Below are positions 50,924-59,323 of a stretch of 64,000 nucleotides of DNA, piece after piece. Below the pieces are notes generated by a model. That model was given only the letters and a program-made list of their open reading frames with translations, searched no databases and was not told the DNA's origin. Both the position numbers and the translations under genes were made by a program. The stretch comes from Lachnospiraceae bacterium (GTDB lineage Bacteria > Bacillota > Clostridia > Lachnospirales > Lachnospiraceae), in the NCBI GenBank assembly GCA_009779895.1, contig WRBB01000001.1, positions 186,001 to 250,000 of the forward strand. Reading direction: 5' to 3'. Every line of letters begins with the position of its first letter. Position 1 is the stretch's first letter.

Positions 50924-51907
50924 ATGAACAAGGTTTTAAATATAACAAAATCTACACCCGGTATGGTTTTTATCGTAACCTTATTAGCAGGTTTAATCGT
51001 ACATCTGCTGACGGGTAATTTTTATACTTTATTTAATATTAGTATGATTACAAGAGCTGCCTCCTTTATTATCATAGTTGGTTTTGCTCAAACTTTAGTT
51101 TTGTTGACGGGAGGAATTGACCTTTCGGTGGCATCCATTGGATCTCTTAGTGCTATGGTTTCTGCTATGTTGATGGTGGAACAGGGAATTACGCCCATCA
51201 TTGCACTGCCGCTTTCTTGTATGCTCGGATTTCTTCTTGGTGCTGTGAATGGATTCTTTATTGCGTATTTGCGGATTACTCCATTTATTGTAACTTTGGC
51301 AATCGGGGAAATCTATCGGGGTATTGTTTTTGTGGTAACCAGAGGTATGCCAATCACCGGTGTACCGGAGGAAGCGGTAGCTTTGGCAAGTGGAATTATT
51401 GGTGGTTTCTTACCTCACATGGTGATTATCATGGGCATTATTTGCGTGATTTTGACAATTATGTTAAAAAAGACAGTATTCGGACGACATATTTATGCGG
51501 TAGGAGGAAACCGGCATTGTGCCAAGATTGTAGGTGTTAAAACGGAACGTGTTGAGCTTATGGTGTATTGTTTAAGTGGTTTCTTGGCGGCGACAGCAGG
51601 TGTTTTGATGACCTGTCGGCTTTCTTCATTCCAGGCAACAATTGGTTCTAACTGGGTGATGCCCTCTGTAACCGCTGCTGTATTGGGTGGTACCTCCATG
51701 ATTGGTGGGGTAGGCGGTGTCATCGGAACTGTGATTGGTGGTTTGTTAAGTGGTGTCATTGCCAATTCAATCACGTTGCTTCGGGTATCTTCTTATTGGG
51801 AAACCATCGTTACCGGTGGTGTTGTGATTACGGCTGTGTTGATTGACGTGTTAAAAGGCAACAAAGCAATTAGTGATAAAATCAAACGAATTTTTGTTCG
51901 GAAGTAG
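50924..51907 (+). CDS. Sugar ABC transporter permease (RbsC type)
   Basis: 327 residues with eight to ten hydrophobic segments, including the conserved LLTGGIDLSVASIGSLSAMV and VFGRHIYAVGGNRHCAKIVG. It is shorter than the permease at 5575 and of the usual RbsC size. AGGAGG lies just before the ATG. It completes the importer, whose substrate is presumably the starting compound of the downstream catabolic genes. Confidence 0.93.
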   Translation: MNKVLNITKSTPGMVFIVTLLAGLIVHLLTGNFYTLFNISMITRAASFIIIVGFAQTLVLLTGGIDLSVASIGSLSAMVSAMLMVEQGITPIIALPLSCMLGFLLGAVNGFFIAYLRITPFIVTLAIGEIYRGIVFVVTRGMPITGVPEEAVALASGIIGGFLPHMVIIMGIICVILTIMLKKTVFGRHIYAVGGNRHCAKIVGVKTERVELMVYCLSGFLAATAGVLMTCRLSSFQATIGSNWVMPSVTAAVLGGTSMIGGVGGVIGTVIGGLLSGVIANSITLLRVSSYWETIVTGGVVITAVLIDVLKGNKAISDKIKRIFVRK

Positions 51908-51919
51908 GAGAGTCAATGT

Positions 51920-52753
51920 ATGGAAAATCTTAAGGTTTTATCTTATGATCTGAGAGAAGATGTTGTAGATATGATCGTGGAAGGAAAATGTGGGCATATC
52001 GGCGGTGATATGAGTGTGATGGAAATTTTGGTTGCTTTGTATTTCTCCCAAATGAATATTAGCCCGGAGAATCAAAATGATCCAAATCGTGATAAATTTG
52101 TGATGAGTAAAGGTCATTCGGTGGAATCTTATTATGCAGTTTTGGCAGAAAAGGGCTTTTTTGATAAGACAGATTTGATTGCAAATTTCAGCAAATTTGG
52201 TTCAGAATACATTGGTCATCCAAACAATAAAATACCCGGCGTTGAAATGAATTCCGGTTCTTTGGGGCATGGTTTGCCCGTTTGTGTGGGGATGGCTTTG
52301 GCCGGGAAAATGGATGCTTTGGATTTTCGGGTTTATACTGTGATGGGTGATGGTGAATTGGCGGAAGGTTCCGTTTGGGAAGGTGCGATGGCAGCGAGTC
52401 ATTTTGGTTTGGACAATTTATGTGCGGTGGTGGACCGCAATCGCCTCCAGATTTCCGGAGATACGGAAGATGTGATGGGTCATGATGTATTACAGGATCG
52501 GTTTTCTAGTTTTGGTTGGCATGTGATTGATGTTGCGGATGGCAATGATATAGATCAACTAAATGCAGCTTTTTCGGAAGCAAAAACAAGAAAGGGGAAA
52601 CCGACCGTTTTGATTGCCAATACGGTAAAAGGTAAGGGTTCCGATGTGATGGAGCATAAGGAGAATTGGCATCATAGGGTACCATCGACGGAGGAATTAA
52701 AGCAAATACGAAAGGATTTTGCGTTGAAAAAGGAGGCGTTTTTAAATGAATGA
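51920..52753 (+). CDS. Transketolase, N-terminal (TPP-binding) subunit
   Basis: 277 residues. CGHIGGDMSVMEILVALYF, MSKGHSVESYYAVLAEKG, MNSGSLGHGLPVCVGMALAG and the TPP motif GDGELAEGSVWEGAMAA ending at VDRNRLQISG are intact. It overlaps its C-terminal partner by 8 bp. This is a second split transketolase in the window, encoded with an FGGY kinase, polyol dehydrogenase and dihydroxyacetone kinase. That context recalls the apulose-4-phosphate transketolase (AptAB) system, where the ketose donor leaves a dihydroxyacetone unit; the substrate is not proven. Confidence 0.9.
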   Translation: MENLKVLSYDLREDVVDMIVEGKCGHIGGDMSVMEILVALYFSQMNISPENQNDPNRDKFVMSKGHSVESYYAVLAEKGFFDKTDLIANFSKFGSEYIGHPNNKIPGVEMNSGSLGHGLPVCVGMALAGKMDALDFRVYTVMGDGELAEGSVWEGAMAASHFGLDNLCAVVDRNRLQISGDTEDVMGHDVLQDRFSSFGWHVIDVADGNDIDQLNAAFSEAKTRKGKPTVLIANTVKGKGSDVMEHKENWHHRVPSTEELKQIRKDFALKKEAFLNE

Positions 52754-53684
52754 AATACCGAATCGGCAAGCGATTTGTGACGTTTTGCGTAAGGAAGCGA
52801 AGTCAGACAAAGACATTGTGGTTTTGTGTAGTGATTCAAGAGGATCCGCTTCGTTGACTTCTTTTGCCAATGAATTTCCGAAGCAATTTGTAGAGGTAGG
52901 AATTGCTGAGCAAAATTTAGTGAGTATTTCGGCCGGTTTAGCCAAATGTGGTAAAAAACCGTTTGCGGCCTCACCGGCAAGTTTTTTGTCTACAAGAAGT
53001 TTTGAGCAATGCAAAGTGGATGTGGCATACTCTGATACGAATGTAACTTTAATTGGCATCAGTGGTGGCGTCAGTTATGGCGCATTGGGAATGAGTCATC
53101 ATTCGGCACAAGATATAGCCGGTATGGCAGCGATTCCCAACATGCGGGTATATCTCCCCAGTGACCGTTTTCAAACGGCGAAATTAATCAAAGCATTGTT
53201 GTTAGATGAAAAACCGGCTTATCTTCGTGTTGGTAGAAACCCGGTTGCGGATATCTATTCTGCGGCGGATTGCCCTTTTGAAATGGACCGGGCTACGGTT
53301 TTATTAGAGGGAAGTGATGTGGCGATTATTGCTTGTGGTGAAATGGTTCAGCCATCCTTGGTAGCGAGTCAGATGTTAGCTGAAAAAGATATTTCAGCTA
53401 CGGTGTTGGATATGTATTGTGTAAAGCCTTTGGATATCGAAGCAATATTAAAAGCGGCGGAGAAAGCAAAAGTAGTGATAACTGTTGAAGAGCATTCGCC
53501 TTTTGGTGGTTTGGGTTCTATGGTAAGTCAAGTGATTGCTCAAAACTGTCCGAAAAAGGTTGTGAATCTAACCTTGCCGGATGCGCCGGTCATAACTGGA
53601 ACATCCAAGGAAGTGTTTGCTTATTATGGATTAGATGCAGAAGGGATTGCCAACAAGGCAATAGTGTTATTGGAAGATGAGTGA
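52746..53684 (+). CDS. Transketolase, C-terminal (pyrimidine-binding) subunit
   Basis: 312 residues. FVEVGIAEQNLVSISAGLAKCGKKP includes the Glu that activates TPP (in GIAEQN). The phosphate/substrate region reads GISGGVSYGALGMSHHSAQDIAGM, and the C-terminal domain has VLDMYCVKPLDIEAI and VITVEEHSPFGGLGSMV. Both ends overlap neighbouring genes (8 bp with each), so translation is coupled through to the kinase. It pairs with the product of 51920. Confidence 0.9.
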   Translation: MNEIPNRQAICDVLRKEAKSDKDIVVLCSDSRGSASLTSFANEFPKQFVEVGIAEQNLVSISAGLAKCGKKPFAASPASFLSTRSFEQCKVDVAYSDTNVTLIGISGGVSYGALGMSHHSAQDIAGMAAIPNMRVYLPSDRFQTAKLIKALLLDEKPAYLRVGRNPVADIYSAADCPFEMDRATVLLEGSDVAIIACGEMVQPSLVASQMLAEKDISATVLDMYCVKPLDIEAILKAAEKAKVVITVEEHSPFGGLGSMVSQVIAQNCPKKVVNLTLPDAPVITGTSKEVFAYYGLDAEGIANKAIVLLEDE

Positions 53685-55158
53685 AAAATATATAATTAGT
53701 ATTGATCAAAGTACACAAGGTACCAAAGCATTGCTTTTTGATCGCTTGGGAAATTTGCTTCATCGTACAGATAAATCCCACAAGCAGATTATCAATGCCA
53801 AAGGTTGGGTATCACACAATCCGGATGAAATTTACCAGAACACCATTGATGTTGTGAAAAAATTGTTGCTTGAAACGGCAATTGAAAAGAGTCATGTAGT
53901 AGGTATAGGCATCAGCAATCAACGGGAGACTGCTCTGGCATGGGAAAAGGGAACAGGCAAATCGATCGGTGAGGCAATTGTTTGGCAATGTGCACGTGCG
54001 GTGGATATTTGTGAGAGGGTTGAAAAGCAAGGTTTTTCGGAAATGGTACGGCAAAAAACAGGGATTAATTTATCGCCTTATTTTCCGGCATCTAAAATCG
54101 CTTGGATTTTGGAAAATGTGGTCGGAGCCAAAGAAAAAGCCGCTCAAAAAGAGATTTGTTATGGTACCGTTGATAGTTGGCTGATTTATAAATTAACGGC
54201 GGGAAAATCCTATAAGACAGATTATTCCAATGCTTCCAGAACGCAATTATTTGATATCTTTGCGTTAAAGTGGGATGCGGAAATATGTGCATTATTTGGA
54301 ATTGATGTCAATAACCTTGCTGAGGTTTGTGATTCGGATTCTTGTTTTGGGTATACCGATTTGGCAGGTGCTTTACCGCAAGCGGTTCCGATTCATGGTG
54401 TGTTGGGTGATTCTCACGGTTCCTTGTTTGGACAAGGTTGTTTGGAACCCGGCATGATAAAGTCTACCTATGGTACAGGCTCTTCTATTATGATGAATAT
54501 TGGCGAAACGCCGGTTTTAAGCACCCATGGTGTTGTGACATCTCTGGCTTGGGGAATGGGTGGAAAAGTGAATTATGTTTTGGAAGGAAATCTAAACTAT
54601 ACCGGTGCGGTGATTACTTGGCTGAAAGACGATTTGCAGTTGATTGCTTCGGCAAAAGATTGTGAAGAAGTGGCAAGGAGTGCTGTGTCTGATGATAATT
54701 TATATTTGGTTCCAGCGTTTTCCGGATTGGGTGCGCCTTATTGGGATAGTTATGCCAGAGCATCTTTTATCGGTATGACCAGAGTAACCAAAAAGGCAGA
54801 AATTGTTCGGGCCGGTTTGGAATGTATTGCTTATCAAATCAATGATATTGTGTGTGCCATGAGCAAAGATGCCGGCATTGTGGTTGAAGAGTTGCGGGTG
54901 GATGGCGGACCGACAAAAAACGCTTATTTAATGCAGTTTCAAAGTGATATCTCCCAAGCGACAGTACAGGTTCCGGATGCGGAGGAACTTTCCGGTATCG
55001 GACCGGCTTACGCTGCGGGTTTGGCTTTGTCCGTTTGGGATGAAAGTATCTTTGAAAAAATTCAGCGTATGAAGTATGAACCACGGATGGAAAGCGAAAA
55101 AAGAGAAAAGAAAATAGCAGGTTGGCAAGATGCGGTAAAAAGGACTCTGACAAATTAG
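53677..55158 (+). CDS. FGGY-family kinase, glycerol-kinase-like subgroup
   Basis: 493 residues. The phosphate loop is IISIDQSTQGTKALLFD. Glycerol-kinase-like substrate contacts are retained in ISNQRETALAWE and IVWQCARA, but the usual GDQQA motif is GDSHGSLFGQG. Further typical runs are GTVDSWLIYKLT, STYGTGSSIMMNIG, VPAFSGLGAPYWDSYARA and LRVDGGPTKNAYLMQFQSDI. It probably phosphorylates a short ketose or polyol rather than glycerol. In the described apiose route the equivalent enzyme is an FGGY apulose kinase; erythritol or xylulose kinases are other options. The start overlaps the transketolase stop. Confidence 0.87.
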   Translation: MSEKYIISIDQSTQGTKALLFDRLGNLLHRTDKSHKQIINAKGWVSHNPDEIYQNTIDVVKKLLLETAIEKSHVVGIGISNQRETALAWEKGTGKSIGEAIVWQCARAVDICERVEKQGFSEMVRQKTGINLSPYFPASKIAWILENVVGAKEKAAQKEICYGTVDSWLIYKLTAGKSYKTDYSNASRTQLFDIFALKWDAEICALFGIDVNNLAEVCDSDSCFGYTDLAGALPQAVPIHGVLGDSHGSLFGQGCLEPGMIKSTYGTGSSIMMNIGETPVLSTHGVVTSLAWGMGGKVNYVLEGNLNYTGAVITWLKDDLQLIASAKDCEEVARSAVSDDNLYLVPAFSGLGAPYWDSYARASFIGMTRVTKKAEIVRAGLECIAYQINDIVCAMSKDAGIVVEELRVDGGPTKNAYLMQFQSDISQATVQVPDAEELSGIGPAYAAGLALSVWDESIFEKIQRMKYEPRMESEKREKKIAGWQDAVKRTLTN

Positions 55159-55193
55159 AAGCGTGTATGATTTGAGAAAGGAAGGTAGCATTT

Positions 55194-56237
55194 ATGGAAG
55201 GGAAAATGAAAGTAGCGGTAATGACAGCTCCGATGAAGATGGAATGGGTAGAACGTGAAATCCCGCAACCGGGCGTTGGTGAATTACAAATAAAATTGGA
55301 ATATGTGGGCGTTTGTGGTTCGGATTTGCATTTTTATTCTGAGGGAAGATTGGGAAATTGGGTGCCGGATGGTCCGTTGGTACTGGGGCATGAGCCGGGC
55401 GGTGTTGTGACGGCGATTGGTGCTGATGTGACAGGCTTTGAGATAGGAGACAAGGTGGCAATTGAACCGGGTGTTCCTTGTGGGCATTGTGAAGATTGCT
55501 TGCGTGGGCATTACAATTTATGCAAGGCGGTTTGTTTCATGGCCATTCCAAAAGAGAAAGACGGTGTATTTTCGGAATATTGTGTTCACGCTGCCAGTAT
55601 GTCTTTTAAGTTACCTGAGAATGTCAGTACCATGGAGGGTGCTTTGATTGAGCCGTTGGCGGTAGGATTACATGCATGTGAATTATCAGGGGCGACATTA
55701 GGTCAATCGGCGGTGGTTTTAGGAGCTGGTTGCATTGGATTGGTAACCTTGTTGGCACTGAAAGCGCGTGGTGTGAGTGAGGTATATGTAACGGATGTTT
55801 TGGATAAGCGCCTTGAGAAAGCAAAAGAATTGGGTGCAACTAAGGTTTTCAATAGCAAAACGGAAAGTATTGAGGAATTTGTGAAGCAATTGCCCGGTGG
55901 TGGTGTGGATCAGGTGTATGAATGTGCAGGCAATCGATTTACCACTTTGCAGAGCAGTCGTTTGATTAAAAGAGCCGGTAAAGTCACCATCGTTGGTGTT
56001 TCTCCGGAACCGGTGTTGGAGTTGGATGTTGCAACCTTGAATGCGATGGAGGGTTCGGTTTACACAGTGTATCGTTATCGTAATCTTTATCCGGCAGCGA
56101 TTAAAGCAGTGAGTGGTGGTTTGATTAATTTAAAAGCAGTGGTATCCCATACCTTTGATTTTGCGGATTTGTTGGAAAGTATTGATTATTGTTTGACCAA
56201 TAAAGATGATGTAATTAAGGCTGTTATAAAAATGTAG
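55194..56237 (+). CDS. Zn-dependent polyol dehydrogenase (L-iditol/xylitol dehydrogenase-like)
   Basis: 347 residues. The catalytic zinc site is YVGVCGSDLHFYSEG with LVLGHEPGGVV; structural zinc cysteines are in CGHCEDCLRGHYNLC; the NAD site is AVVLGAGCIGLVTLLAL. It is closest to sorbitol/xylitol dehydrogenases, which oxidise a polyol to a ketose. AAAGGAAGG precedes the ATG at 55194; an ATG at 55206 gives a family-like start too. In this operon it would make the ketose that the kinase and transketolase then use. Confidence 0.88.
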   Translation: MEGKMKVAVMTAPMKMEWVEREIPQPGVGELQIKLEYVGVCGSDLHFYSEGRLGNWVPDGPLVLGHEPGGVVTAIGADVTGFEIGDKVAIEPGVPCGHCEDCLRGHYNLCKAVCFMAIPKEKDGVFSEYCVHAASMSFKLPENVSTMEGALIEPLAVGLHACELSGATLGQSAVVLGAGCIGLVTLLALKARGVSEVYVTDVLDKRLEKAKELGATKVFNSKTESIEEFVKQLPGGGVDQVYECAGNRFTTLQSSRLIKRAGKVTIVGVSPEPVLELDVATLNAMEGSVYTVYRYRNLYPAAIKAVSGGLINLKAVVSHTFDFADLLESIDYCLTNKDDVIKAVIKM

Positions 56238-56248
56238 TAAAATTTATA

Positions 56249-56276
56249 AATTAAGGGGAGGTAACTCCCCTTAATT
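56249..56276 (+). terminator. Perfect 12-bp hairpin before dhaK
   Basis: AATTAAGGGGAG (56249-56260) and CTCCCCTTAATT (56265-56276) pair exactly around GTAA. The T-tract is short. It may be a weak terminator or processing site dividing the operon. Confidence 0.55.
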
Positions 56277-56277
56277 G

Positions 56278-56286
56278 TGATATAAT
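56278..56286 (+). promoter_or_regulatory. Possible internal promoter (extended -10) for dhaK-dhaL-tpi-rpiB
   Basis: TGATATAAT is an extended -10 element just after the hairpin and 41 bp before dhaK. No convincing -35 is visible; the hairpin occupies that position. Confidence 0.45.
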
Positions 56287-56326
56287 GAGTTTGTTATGAA
56301 AATATTTTTTTTGGAGAGGGATACCT

Positions 56327-57328
56327 ATGAAAAAAATTATCAACAATGCAGAAAATGTTGTTCCGGAAATGATGGAGGGTTTTATTCGTGCTTATAGCAA
56401 CCATTATGTAAAACATCCGGAAGTAAATGGGGTAGTCAGCAAAAAGAAACGCAAGGATAAAGTGGCTTTGGTGATTGGCGGTGGCAGTGGCCATGAGCCA
56501 ATTTTTGCTGGTTTTGTAGGAGCTGGTTTGGCAGATGCTGCCGCTTGTGGAAATGTGTTTGCTTCACCTGATCCAAATACCATTTACGAAACGGCGCAGA
56601 TGGTTCATCAAGGCAAAGGTGTGTTGTTTGTTTATGGCAATTATGCCGGTGATAATCTGAATTTTGATATGGGCGAAGAGTTCTTAAATGAGGTTGATAT
56701 AAAGACCGCGCATGTGCGTGTTTGGGATGATGTGGCTTCGGCTCCTTTGGAGCGGATTGAAGACCGCAGGGGTATTGCCGGAGATGTGTTTGTTGTAAAA
56801 ATCGCCGGTGCCGCTTGTGATGCAGGATTGGATTTGGATGCGGTTGTAAAAGTAACGGAAAAGGCGAGAGACAATACCCTTAGTGTTGGTTTGGCAACTT
56901 CGCCGGGGCAAATCCCGGGGGCGGAAAAGCCGACCTTTGAATTGGGTGCCGATGAAATTGAATTTGGTATGGGGCTTCACGGTGAGCCGGGTGTAGAGCG
57001 AACCACAATGAAAACGGCCGATGAAATGACCGAAACGATGATGAACATGTTGTTGGCTGAAATGGACTTAAAGCAGGATGACGAGGTTTGTGTGTTGGTC
57101 AATGGCTTGGGCGCAACCACCATTCTTGAGATGAGTATTGTTTATCGGAAAATCAGTCAAATTCTGGAAGAGATTGGTGTTAAGGTTCATGATGCCGATA
57201 TCAATAGTTATTGTACTTGTATGGAAATGGGCGGTTTTTCGATTAGCCTATTAAAGTTGGATGCGGAATTAAAAGCATATTATAATGCTCCTTGCTATTG
57301 CCCATTTTACGCAAAGGAGAAAAGATAA
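56327..57328 (+). CDS. dhaK: Dihydroxyacetone (or tetrulose) kinase, DhaK subunit
   Basis: 333 residues. VALVIGGGSGHEPIFAGFVGAGLADAAACG is the substrate-binding region (quoted in part: GGGSGHEPIFAGFVG), and the His that covalently binds the substrate carbonyl is in GMGLHGEPGVER. It holds dihydroxyacetone (or erythrulose) for phosphorylation by DhaL. Clusters with DhaK, DhaL, a TIM-like and an RpiB-like enzyme are known for dihydroxyacetone or tetritol (D-threitol/erythritol) use. No DhaM phosphotransfer protein is in the window, so the phosphoryl donor is probably ATP or a distant DhaM. Confidence 0.93.
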   Translation: MKKIINNAENVVPEMMEGFIRAYSNHYVKHPEVNGVVSKKKRKDKVALVIGGGSGHEPIFAGFVGAGLADAAACGNVFASPDPNTIYETAQMVHQGKGVLFVYGNYAGDNLNFDMGEEFLNEVDIKTAHVRVWDDVASAPLERIEDRRGIAGDVFVVKIAGAACDAGLDLDAVVKVTEKARDNTLSVGLATSPGQIPGAEKPTFELGADEIEFGMGLHGEPGVERTTMKTADEMTETMMNMLLAEMDLKQDDEVCVLVNGLGATTILEMSIVYRKISQILEEIGVKVHDADINSYCTCMEMGGFSISLLKLDAELKAYYNAPCYCPFYAKEKR

Positions 57329-57964
57329 GTGAATAAACTAAATGTTCAACACGCAAAGGATATGCTTCTTTATGTTGCAGATCAAATCATTGCTGCAAAA
57401 CCGTTATTAACAGAAATTGATAGCAAAATAGGAGATGGAGATCACGGAATTGGTATGGCTGGTGGTTTGCAAAAAGGGTCGGAGAAGCTTTTAAAAACAG
57501 AGGAATTTACAGGTGTTTATCAGGTCTTTGAAATCGTTGGAAAAGCCATGTTGATGTCTATGGGCGGTGCCTCCGGTGTTATTTTTGGCAGTCTTTTTTT
57601 GGCAGGCGCCAAGGGCATGGAGCCTAAAGCAGAGCTGACAGCAGAGGAATTCGCTGTGATGAATCAAAAAAGTTTGGCTGCCATTCAGGAGCGAGGGAAA
57701 GCGCAGGTTGGTGATAAAACCATGGTTGATGCCCTTTCGCCGGCGATTGAAGCTATGAAAGTCAATGCTTCACGGGGATTTTTGCCTATGTTGGTTGCAG
57801 CGGAGAATGCTGCTTTGGCAGGTGTGGAAAAAACCAAAGATTATGTAGCGAAATTTGGTAGAGCAAAATCCTTGATGGAAAGAGCCGTAGGGCATCAAGA
57901 TGCAGGTGCGACTTCGGTTTGGATTATTTTTAAATCCATGCGTGAATATGTGGAGACGATTTAA
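57329..57964 (+). CDS. dhaL: Dihydroxyacetone kinase, DhaL (nucleotide-binding) subunit
   Basis: 211 residues, GTG start directly after the dhaK stop. The Mg-coordinating aspartates are in DSKIGDGDHGIGMAGG; further typical runs are SMGGASGVIFGSLF, VGDKTMVDALSPAIEAM and RAVGHQDAGATSVWI. It carries the nucleotide and passes a phosphoryl group to the DhaK-bound triose or tetrulose. It is coupled tightly to dhaK. Confidence 0.94.
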   Translation: MNKLNVQHAKDMLLYVADQIIAAKPLLTEIDSKIGDGDHGIGMAGGLQKGSEKLLKTEEFTGVYQVFEIVGKAMLMSMGGASGVIFGSLFLAGAKGMEPKAELTAEEFAVMNQKSLAAIQERGKAQVGDKTMVDALSPAIEAMKVNASRGFLPMLVAAENAALAGVEKTKDYVAKFGRAKSLMERAVGHQDAGATSVWIIFKSMREYVETI

Positions 57965-58004
57965 AACAAGATAGGATAGAATGCGACTTGTATATGGAGT
58001 GATT

Positions 58005-58787
58005 ATGGGTAAGAAAATTTTATTTGGTAGTAATTTAAAGATGTATAAGGGAGTGGAGGAGACGATTTCTTATTTGCAAGAGTTACAAGACTTGACAAAA
58101 GAGATGAGCCGTGCGGAAATGGAGTTGTTTATTATTCCCTCTTATGTTACATTAGAAAGGGCAGTGAAAGCTGTTGATACAAAACTTATTAAAATTGGTG
58201 CTCAGAACATGTGCTGGGAAGATGCGGGGCAGTTTACAGGTGAAATATCACCGGTGATGCTAAAAGAGTTAGGTGTTTCGTTGGTTATGATTGGTCATTC
58301 TGAACGTCGCCATGTTTTTGGTGAGACGGATGTTCAAGAAAATCAAAAAGTCTTAGCGGCTTTGCAACATGGTTTTACAACACTATTGTGTATTGGTGAA
58401 ACAGCAGAAGAAAAGGGTTATGGAATCAGCAAAGAGATTTTGCGCATTCAGTTGAAGAAAGGTTTGCATCAAGTGAGCCGAAAACATTTGGATCATCTGT
58501 GGATTGCTTATGAGCCGGTTTGGTCAATTGGTGTAGCAGGAGTTCCAGCAACCGTAGATTATGTCAGGGAAATTCATCAGGCAATCAAGGAATCTTTGGA
58601 GGAATTATTTGGAGCTGACGGTGCCAATATTCCTGTTCTTTATGGTGGCAGTGTCAACGCAGATAATGCCAATGAGATGATTGTTGAGCCATTGGTGGAC
58701 GGTCTTTTTGTTGGACGTTCTGCATGGCAAGCTGACAAGTTTTCAGTGCTTCTGCGTGCGGCAAAAAAAGCAAAAGAAAGAGGATAA
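58005..58787 (+). CDS. Triose-phosphate-isomerase-like protein, possibly a tetrulose-phosphate isomerase
   Basis: 260 residues. The catalytic Lys, His and Glu of TIM are kept (FGSNLKMYKG, MIGHSERRHVFGE, WIAYEPVWSIG). But NLKM replaces the usual NWKM, and the phosphate-gripping loop reads GVAGVPA instead of GTGKVAT. Such changes are seen in TIM homologues attached to dihydroxyacetone/erythrulose clusters (for example DerI/LerI types), which isomerise erythrulose phosphates. It may therefore act on a C4 sugar phosphate rather than, or in addition to, triose phosphates. The ATG at 58005 follows GGAG; the upstream ATG at 57981 has no good ribosome site. Confidence 0.8.
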   Translation: MGKKILFGSNLKMYKGVEETISYLQELQDLTKEMSRAEMELFIIPSYVTLERAVKAVDTKLIKIGAQNMCWEDAGQFTGEISPVMLKELGVSLVMIGHSERRHVFGETDVQENQKVLAALQHGFTTLLCIGETAEEKGYGISKEILRIQLKKGLHQVSRKHLDHLWIAYEPVWSIGVAGVPATVDYVREIHQAIKESLEELFGADGANIPVLYGGSVNADNANEMIVEPLVDGLFVGRSAWQADKFSVLLRAAKKAKERG

Positions 58788-58792
58788 ACAGT

Positions 58793-59248
58793 ATGAAATT
58801 AGCGATTGGTTGTGACGAAGCGGCATATGCTTTAAAAGTTGAATTAAAAAAACATTTGGAGATGGTTCATCCGGGTATAGAGGTGATTGATTTTGGTGCT
58901 GATGAGGGCGAGGTGGTTCTTTATCCTGATATCGGATACAAAGTTGCGGATGCCGTTGCCCAAGGTGAATGTGAAAGAGCGATTTTGGTATGTGGTACAG
59001 GGATAGGTATGGCGATATGTGCCAACAAGGTTCCCGGTGTTCGTGCTGCTGTTTGTCATGATCCCTTTTCTACGGAGCGTTCAAGAAAAAGCAATGATGC
59101 GCAGGTTATGTGTTTGGGTGAGCGGGTGATCGGAGTTGAGTTGGCAAAATACCTTGTAGATATTTGGTTAAAATGTGATTTTTCAGGTGGAAATTCAATA
59201 CCTAAGGTTGAGCGGATTCAGGAATTGGAACAAGCGCATTTGAAATAA
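58793..59248 (+). CDS. rpiB: RpiB-type sugar-phosphate isomerase
   Basis: 151 residues. LAIGCDEAAYALKVELKKHL at the N-terminus, YPDIGYKVADAVAQGE, ILVCGTGIGMAICANKVPGVRAAVCHDPFS (in part: CGTGIGMAICANK, with the catalytic Cys) and SNDAQVMCLGERVIG are the RpiB fold. RpiB homologues isomerise ribose-5-phosphate or, in tetritol clusters, erythrulose-4-phosphate to erythrose-4-phosphate. It is the last gene of the operon and is followed by a strong terminator. Confidence 0.93.
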   Translation: MKLAIGCDEAAYALKVELKKHLEMVHPGIEVIDFGADEGEVVLYPDIGYKVADAVAQGECERAILVCGTGIGMAICANKVPGVRAAVCHDPFSTERSRKSNDAQVMCLGERVIGVELAKYLVDIWLKCDFSGGNSIPKVERIQELEQAHLK

Positions 59249-59282
59249 GTTTGTATGTTCGTATGATAAAAGGATTTGAGTT

Positions 59283-59323
59283 AACCTGAAAGAATGGATT
59301 TGTTCATTCTTTCAGGTTTTTTT
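59283..59323 (+). terminator. Strong intrinsic terminator
   Basis: AACCTGAAAGAATG (59283-59296) pairs perfectly with CATTCTTTCAGGTT (59305-59318), followed by a T7 run. It ends the third sugar operon and overlaps the 3' end of the convergent gene at 59312, so it may act on both strands. Confidence 0.93.
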
